A DNA stretch of 64,000 bases from Bacteroides intestinalis. GTDB taxonomy: Bacteria > Bacteroidota > Bacteroidia > Bacteroidales > Bacteroidaceae. Position numbers and translations under genes: made by a program. The stretch covers positions 62,001 to 126,000 of the forward strand of contig NZ_QRZF01000011.1 of NCBI RefSeq assembly GCF_003464595.1, in the 5' to 3' direction. This document shows, piece after piece, positions 60,721 to 64,000 of the stretch (its first letter is position 1; each line of letters starts with the position of its first letter). The notes under the pieces are model-generated. The model did not search any database and was not told the DNA's origin. It was given only the letters and a program-made list of their open reading frames with translations.

Positions 60721-61614
60721 ATGAAAGAACTTACCAAGCAGGATAAGGACTCTATCCGCGACGCCCTAATAGAGTATTGCAGTAACTACCCCTCGCAGAA
60801 TCGTGCCGGCGAGAGTCTGAACGGAGTGAGTACCGCCACAGTATCACAAATCTGCAATTCGAAGTACACCAGCATCAGCGATGACATGTTCAGCCGGATA
60901 GCTGCACAGATAGGCCATAACCTTGAGCGTTGGACACTGACCGAGAGCAGCACCTTTTCGCGCATAACTTTTGCTATGAACGATGCACAAGCTTATAAAA
61001 ATACCACCTGGATAGTGGGCGATGCCGGTTGCGGCAAAACCACGGCTGCAATCGAGTACCGCCGTGCACACCGCAACGTCTTCTACCTCCTTTGCAGCGA
61101 GGACATGAAGAAAAGCGATTTCGTGCGGGAGATAGCCCGCCAAGTGGGTGCCCCCACCGATGGGACTAATCTGAGAGACACGCTGGACTACGCCATCTCC
61201 CTCATCACCTTCCTCAACACCCCGCTCATCATCTTCGACGAGGGAGACAAACTGACTGACTCCGTTTTCAGCTACTTCATCAGCATTTATAACCGGCTGG
61301 AGAACAAAAGCGGCATTGTCTTCCTCTCCACCAATTACATCAAACGACGCATAGAGAACGGTCTGCGCTACAACAAGAAGGGATATAAGGAAATACACAG
61401 CCGCATCGGCCGAAAGTTCTTCGACATAAATGTGGTCACCGAACAAGACGTCTACGCCATCTGCCGGGCAAATGGCCTGACGGATATGACCGAAATAAAA
61501 CGGGTACAGCGCGAAGCTGCACAAGGCGAATACGACCTTCGACGGGTGAAGCGTGTGGTGCATGCCTGCAAGCGCATCCTTGAAGCCAAACGGATGGAAG
61601 GGGGACGGACATGA
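60721..61614 (+). CDS. MuB-like AAA ATPase, transposition target selector
   Basis: 297 residues. N-terminal HTH (QNRAGESLNGVSTATVSQIC) as in MuB; AAA core with Walker A GDAGCGKT (100-107), Walker B LIIFDEGDKL and sensor region VFLSTNYIKRR; C-terminal helical bundle with ICRANGLTDM. In Mu, MuB binds target DNA, activates MuA and gives target immunity. Stop overlaps the next start by 4 bp (ATGA). Confidence 0.9.
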   Translation: MKELTKQDKDSIRDALIEYCSNYPSQNRAGESLNGVSTATVSQICNSKYTSISDDMFSRIAAQIGHNLERWTLTESSTFSRITFAMNDAQAYKNTTWIVGDAGCGKTTAAIEYRRAHRNVFYLLCSEDMKKSDFVREIARQVGAPTDGTNLRDTLDYAISLITFLNTPLIIFDEGDKLTDSVFSYFISIYNRLENKSGIVFLSTNYIKRRIENGLRYNKKGYKEIHSRIGRKFFDINVVTEQDVYAICRANGLTDMTEIKRVQREAAQGEYDLRRVKRVVHACKRILEAKRMEGGRT

Positions 61615-62270
61615 GCAAAGAAGAGAGCAGCAAGAAAACCTTTGTACGCAACGCCAAAGGTGTGCGCGAGGTACTGAATATGAAATTCAACACACTTGCC
61701 TTCGAAGGTGCATGGCATGATGCCTTCGGCACTCCCGAACGCCGGGGTGTGTGGCTCGTATGGGGCAATACCGGAAATGGAAAGACTTCTTTCGTGATGC
61801 AGCTCTGCAAGGAATTGTGCCGCTTCGGTCGCGTAGCCTACGACAGCCTGGAAGAAGGAGCCTGCCTGACGATGCAGAACACCCTGAAACGCTATAACAT
61901 GCAGGACGTCAACCGCCGCTTCCTGTTGTTGGATGCCGAACCGCTGGACGAACTCAGTCTGCGCCTGAAACGCCAGAAGGCTCCCGATTTCATAGTGATA
62001 GACAGTTTTCAATATACACAGATGACGTATGCCCAATACATCAAGTTCCGCGAACAGCACCGTAATAAATTACTCATCTTCATCAGTCACGCCAGCGGTC
62101 GAAACCCGGACGGGCGCAGTGCCAGGAAGGTGGCATTCGACGCTTCATTGAAGATTTATGTGGAAGGATACCGCGCACATTCCAAGGGGCGTTTCATCGG
62201 TCCAAAGGGCCACTTTGATATCTGGCCTGAAGAGGCAGCCAAGTATTATGGGGAAGACTTGAACGATTAA
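61611..62270 (+). CDS. RecA-like P-loop ATPase of the phage early operon
   Basis: 219 residues. Walker A GNTGNGKTS (52-60), Walker B FIVIDS and sensor FISHASG, with the glycine-rich pattern of RecA/RadA-type single-domain ATPases. Lacks a DNA-binding zinc finger. Translationally coupled to the MuB-like gene, so it probably acts with the transposition machinery. I do not recognise a Mu counterpart. Confidence 0.75.
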   Translation: MSKEESSKKTFVRNAKGVREVLNMKFNTLAFEGAWHDAFGTPERRGVWLVWGNTGNGKTSFVMQLCKELCRFGRVAYDSLEEGACLTMQNTLKRYNMQDVNRRFLLLDAEPLDELSLRLKRQKAPDFIVIDSFQYTQMTYAQYIKFREQHRNKLLIFISHASGRNPDGRSARKVAFDASLKIYVEGYRAHSKGRFIGPKGHFDIWPEEAAKYYGEDLND

Positions 62271-62294
62271 CTATTATAGAAAAGGAGGTTTATC

Positions 62295-62591
62295 ATGGGA
62301 TTTGTGAAACGTTATGGCAATAATGCCGATTATCGCCGCCGACTGGAGGTAAAGTTGCAAAAGAGCACCGAGCACATCGAAGAGTTGGCCGAATGGCTGT
62401 ATGTGCACACGTCGGATATTGAAAGCACGGAATATGAAAGGCGATATGCCGAGTATAATTCGGAACTCCGCCGTCACGACATCTTCTCCGATGAACTGCA
62501 ATGCTACGACAACCCCGCCCAAGCCTGGCGGGACAATCCGGAACGATGGCAAGGCCTGAATTGGGATTGCAGGAATAAAATCAGGTATTAG
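62295..62591 (+). CDS. Small phage protein, unknown function
   Basis: 98 residues, charged, helix-rich (YRRRLEVKLQKSTEHIEELA) with Tyr/Trp near the end. Strong Shine-Dalgarno AAAGGAGG before ATG 62295. Same operon as the ATPases; no domain recognised. Confidence 0.75.
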   Translation: MGFVKRYGNNADYRRRLEVKLQKSTEHIEELAEWLYVHTSDIESTEYERRYAEYNSELRRHDIFSDELQCYDNPAQAWRDNPERWQGLNWDCRNKIRY

Positions 62592-62608
62592 CTACCCGGT
62601 AAAAAACA

Positions 62609-62644
62609 ATCCGGTAGTAGTGTCTCCATCCACTACTACCGGAT
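62609..62644 (+). terminator. Perfect 14-bp hairpin ending the early operon
   Basis: ATCCGGTAGTAGTG (62609-62622), 8-nt loop, CACTACTACCGGAT (62631-62644). No long T-run follows (AATTTCC), so it may be a terminator of lower efficiency or an RNA-stability element. Confidence 0.65.
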
Positions 62645-62663
62645 AATTTCCTGCGCCTCCTTC

Positions 62664-62694
62664 TTGCAAGCGTACATCATTTCCGGTACCTTTG
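62664..62694 (+). promoter_or_regulatory. Promoter after the early-operon hairpin
   Basis: TTG at 62664-62666 and TACCTTTG at 62687-62694, 20 bp apart; drives the 78-aa gene. Confidence 0.6.
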
Positions 62695-62737
62695 CAATAG
62701 AGAGCTAACTGACAAAATTAACATCAACTTTCAGATT

Positions 62738-62974
62738 ATGAAAAAGAGACGTAACATCATCGGAATGAGCTATGCGCATAGAGTGACGGAAGTGCTGCGT
62801 ATATACGAAGAACATGCACGTAGCGGATTGTCGAACCGCGAAATCCTGCGCCGCTACATCTGGCCTGTGTATCCCATCTGCGAAAAAACATTCTACAACA
62901 TCATCAATGCCAGTGCCGACCCGCGTATCAAGGCCCGGCAAAACGAACTGGATGCTCAACTCACGCTGTTCTGA
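62738..62974 (+). CDS. Small phage protein with HTH-like segment
   Basis: 78 residues, basic. YEEHARSGLSNREILRRYIW and KTFYNIINASADPRIK resemble a helix-turn-helix-containing resolvase-type tail. It could be a middle regulator. Overlaps the convergent gene by 14 bp at the 3' end. Confidence 0.65.
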   Translation: MKKRRNIIGMSYAHRVTEVLRIYEEHARSGLSNREILRRYIWPVYPICEKTFYNIINASADPRIKARQNELDAQLTLF

Positions 62975-63419
62975 CTTCTCTCTCGATGACCATGACAGCA
63001 TATTGCTGTTCGTACACTTTGACATTACCCGGTTCCACAGTCTGCACACTCTTGGTACGCACCGCCGCCGACCGGCAACCTTCAAAGCCCCATCCTTGTA
63101 CCGCGTCGTTCAGGCGCTTCACCAACTGATAACGTTGCATCGCACGCTCCACCGCCGTACTTTCGTCGACAGGCGGCTGCACTCCGCAGTCGAAAGCCAA
63201 GCGTACGCTCAACGTAGGTTCACCGCGCTGCGTGTCGGCCTTAAGATTCCCCCAAACCGTTTCGGGAATACCCACTAATACACACGGAAAAGCAACCGGA
63301 TAGACCGGCTCCCCATTCTTCAGGGCATCAAGCTGCCCGTAATCTTCGTCCACCACCTCTACAAGGTTTCCCATCTTCTCGGCAATCTGCCGCAGTAAGT
63401 CACTCATTAATTGTTCCAT
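62961..63419 (-). CDS. Putative phage virion/tail-associated protein
   Basis: 152 residues: MEQLMSDLLRQIAEKMGNLV, EPVYPVAFPCVLVGIPETVWG, LSVRLAFDCGVQPP and QQYAVMVIEREVRT. The length and layout (helical start, beta-rich body) resemble tail-terminator/Gp37-like proteins, but I cannot assign it. Alternative start at an internal ATG (63407, MSDLL). It is on the opposite strand to the early operon, which is unusual for a Mu-like structural gene. Confidence 0.55.
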   Translation of the reverse strand: MEQLMSDLLRQIAEKMGNLVEVVDEDYGQLDALKNGEPVYPVAFPCVLVGIPETVWGNLKADTQRGEPTLSVRLAFDCGVQPPVDESTAVERAMQRYQLVKRLNDAVQGWGFEGCRSAAVRTKSVQTVEPGNVKVYEQQYAVMVIEREVRTA

Positions 63420-63534
63420 ATCAGGAGATTTTTAATTGAAAAAAATAAGTATTTCACTTTTGACATCTGCGAAGTACGGCAATACCCGCCTGAAACGGAA
63501 AAAACAGTGTACCCCTTACCCACAACACTGCAAC

Positions 63535-63600
63535 CGTTACGCAATGTTTGGAAAGCGTTACACACTATTTTGCACCCCTCCACCCTACATCGTATGTTTG
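63535..63600 (+). promoter_or_regulatory. Probable activated phage promoter with spaced direct repeats
   Basis: TTTG 63569-63572 and TATGTTTG 63593-63600 (20 bp apart) form a promoter. CGTTAC occurs at 63535-63540 and again at 63556-63561, exactly 21 bp (two helical turns) apart, and 12 of the 16 bases from each copy match. Sites just upstream of the -33 suit binding of an activator. Confidence 0.6.
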
Positions 63601-63684
63601 CAGCAACAAAATCGCAACCGATATGATACAGAAAAGGATTCATCATAACTCCCCCATCGGGGAAGCAGGGAAAGGAGGCCGGTC

Positions 63685-64000
63685 ATGACCCGTGGACTAA
63701 GGAACAACAACCCCGGCAACATCCGCCTCTCCGCCACTCCGTGGCAAGGTGAGATACGCCCCTCACAGGACAGCTCGTTCTGCCAATTCACCAGTATGGG
63801 CCACGGCTACCGTGCCCTCCTCAAACTGCTACGCAACTACGGCCGCCTGCACGGTTGCCGCACGGTTGCCGACTTCATCAGCCGCTGGGCCCCCCCGCAC
63901 GAAAACAACACATCGGCCTACATCAGCCGGGTGTGTTCCACCATGCACGTGCCTGCCACCTACCAGCCCGACACGGACGATCACGACACTCTGTGCGCCC
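63685..64000 (+). CDS. P5-like lytic/structural protein (3' end outside window)
   Basis: 105 codons visible from ATG 63685, which has an excellent Shine-Dalgarno AAAGGAGG. MTRGLRNNNPGNIRLSATPW, FTSMGHGYRALLKLLRNY and FISRWAPPHENNTSAYISRV are the hallmarks of the 'structural protein P5'-type lytic transglycosylase/endolysin group of phages. Expected to degrade peptidoglycan during lysis or entry. Begins the next rightward transcription unit of the prophage; truncated by the window edge. Confidence 0.8.
   Translation, partial: MTRGLRNNNPGNIRLSATPWQGEIRPSQDSSFCQFTSMGHGYRALLKLLRNYGRLHGCRTVADFISRWAPPHENNTSAYISRVCSTMHVPATYQPDTDDHDTLCA

Noticed and set aside
63411..63648. Two overlapping plus-strand ORFs of about 70 aa
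   Set aside because: They cover the promoter and direct repeats ahead of the lytic-enzyme gene and have no recognisable protein features.
1..64000. tRNA, rRNA or riboswitch genes
   Set aside because: No cloverleaf, rRNA or known riboswitch aptamer was recognised by eye; a covariance-model scan would be decisive.

Overview
The window reads as a Bacteroides chromosome segment (Bacteroidota). The evidence is repeated Bacteroides-type promoters (-7 TAnnTTTG with a TTTG-like -33 about 19-20 bp upstream), weak Shine-Dalgarno sites, SpII lipoproteins, LruC-domain proteins, type III glutamine synthetase, a trpBEGDCFA operon, and the chromosomal set DUF4373 / primase-helicase / DUF4248 / HU-like protein / 'smalltalk' micropeptide / amidase. 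The species cannot be fixed from sequence alone.

Layout. 1-1474 (-): 5' part of an AAA-ATPase/PD-(D/E)XK protein. 1716-6354: potABCD polyamine transporter, with a MITE-like palindrome between potC and potD. 6468-7238: secreted glycerophosphodiesterase. 7880-10018: dapF and dapL (lysine/peptidoglycan precursor). 10107-15116: nitrogen cluster (outer-membrane protein, P-II, AmtB, GlnN). 15318-16613: secreted S37-type peptidase, followed by a second copy of the MITE. 16942-19066: DUF308 membrane protein, a 35-aa membrane peptide and two secreted proteins. 19096-26258: trp operon headed by a Trp-codon leader peptide and an attenuator. 26385-27431: cytoplasmic asparaginase. 27689-33232: two tandem LruC lipoproteins.

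33633-48188 is a low-GC exopolysaccharide operon: single-domain response regulator, initiating sugar transferase fused to a pseudo-receiver, half-length TolC-like protein, Wzc-like protein, polymerase, five glycosyltransferases, flippase, and phosphoethanolamine transferase. It runs tail-to-tail into a convergent three-gene glycosyltransferase operon (48185-51366, -). 51526-56691 holds a small gene with an apparent frameshift at its start and the DUF4373-to-amidase set. From roughly 56.9 kb to the window end lies the left part of a Mu-like transposable prophage: repressor, Ner-like protein, MuA-like transposase, MuB-like ATPase, a second P-loop ATPase, small genes, a putative virion gene and the start of a lytic enzyme.

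The least explained material is intergenic. Many spacers carry imperfect palindromes built from short reiterated words that differ from site to site; five contain an exact GCGCAGCC in or beside the loop. A separate family clusters copies of AAYGCCACACYTC in both orientations at three sites. The clearest regulatory device is the trp attenuator, in which stop-codon occupancy of one 6-nt segment would switch between antiterminator and terminator. Other regulatory signals are paired TACAG-N4-CTGTA operators at the prophage switch, spaced direct repeats at a probable phage activator-dependent promoter, and a six-copy 10-bp tandem repeat upstream of the HU-like gene.
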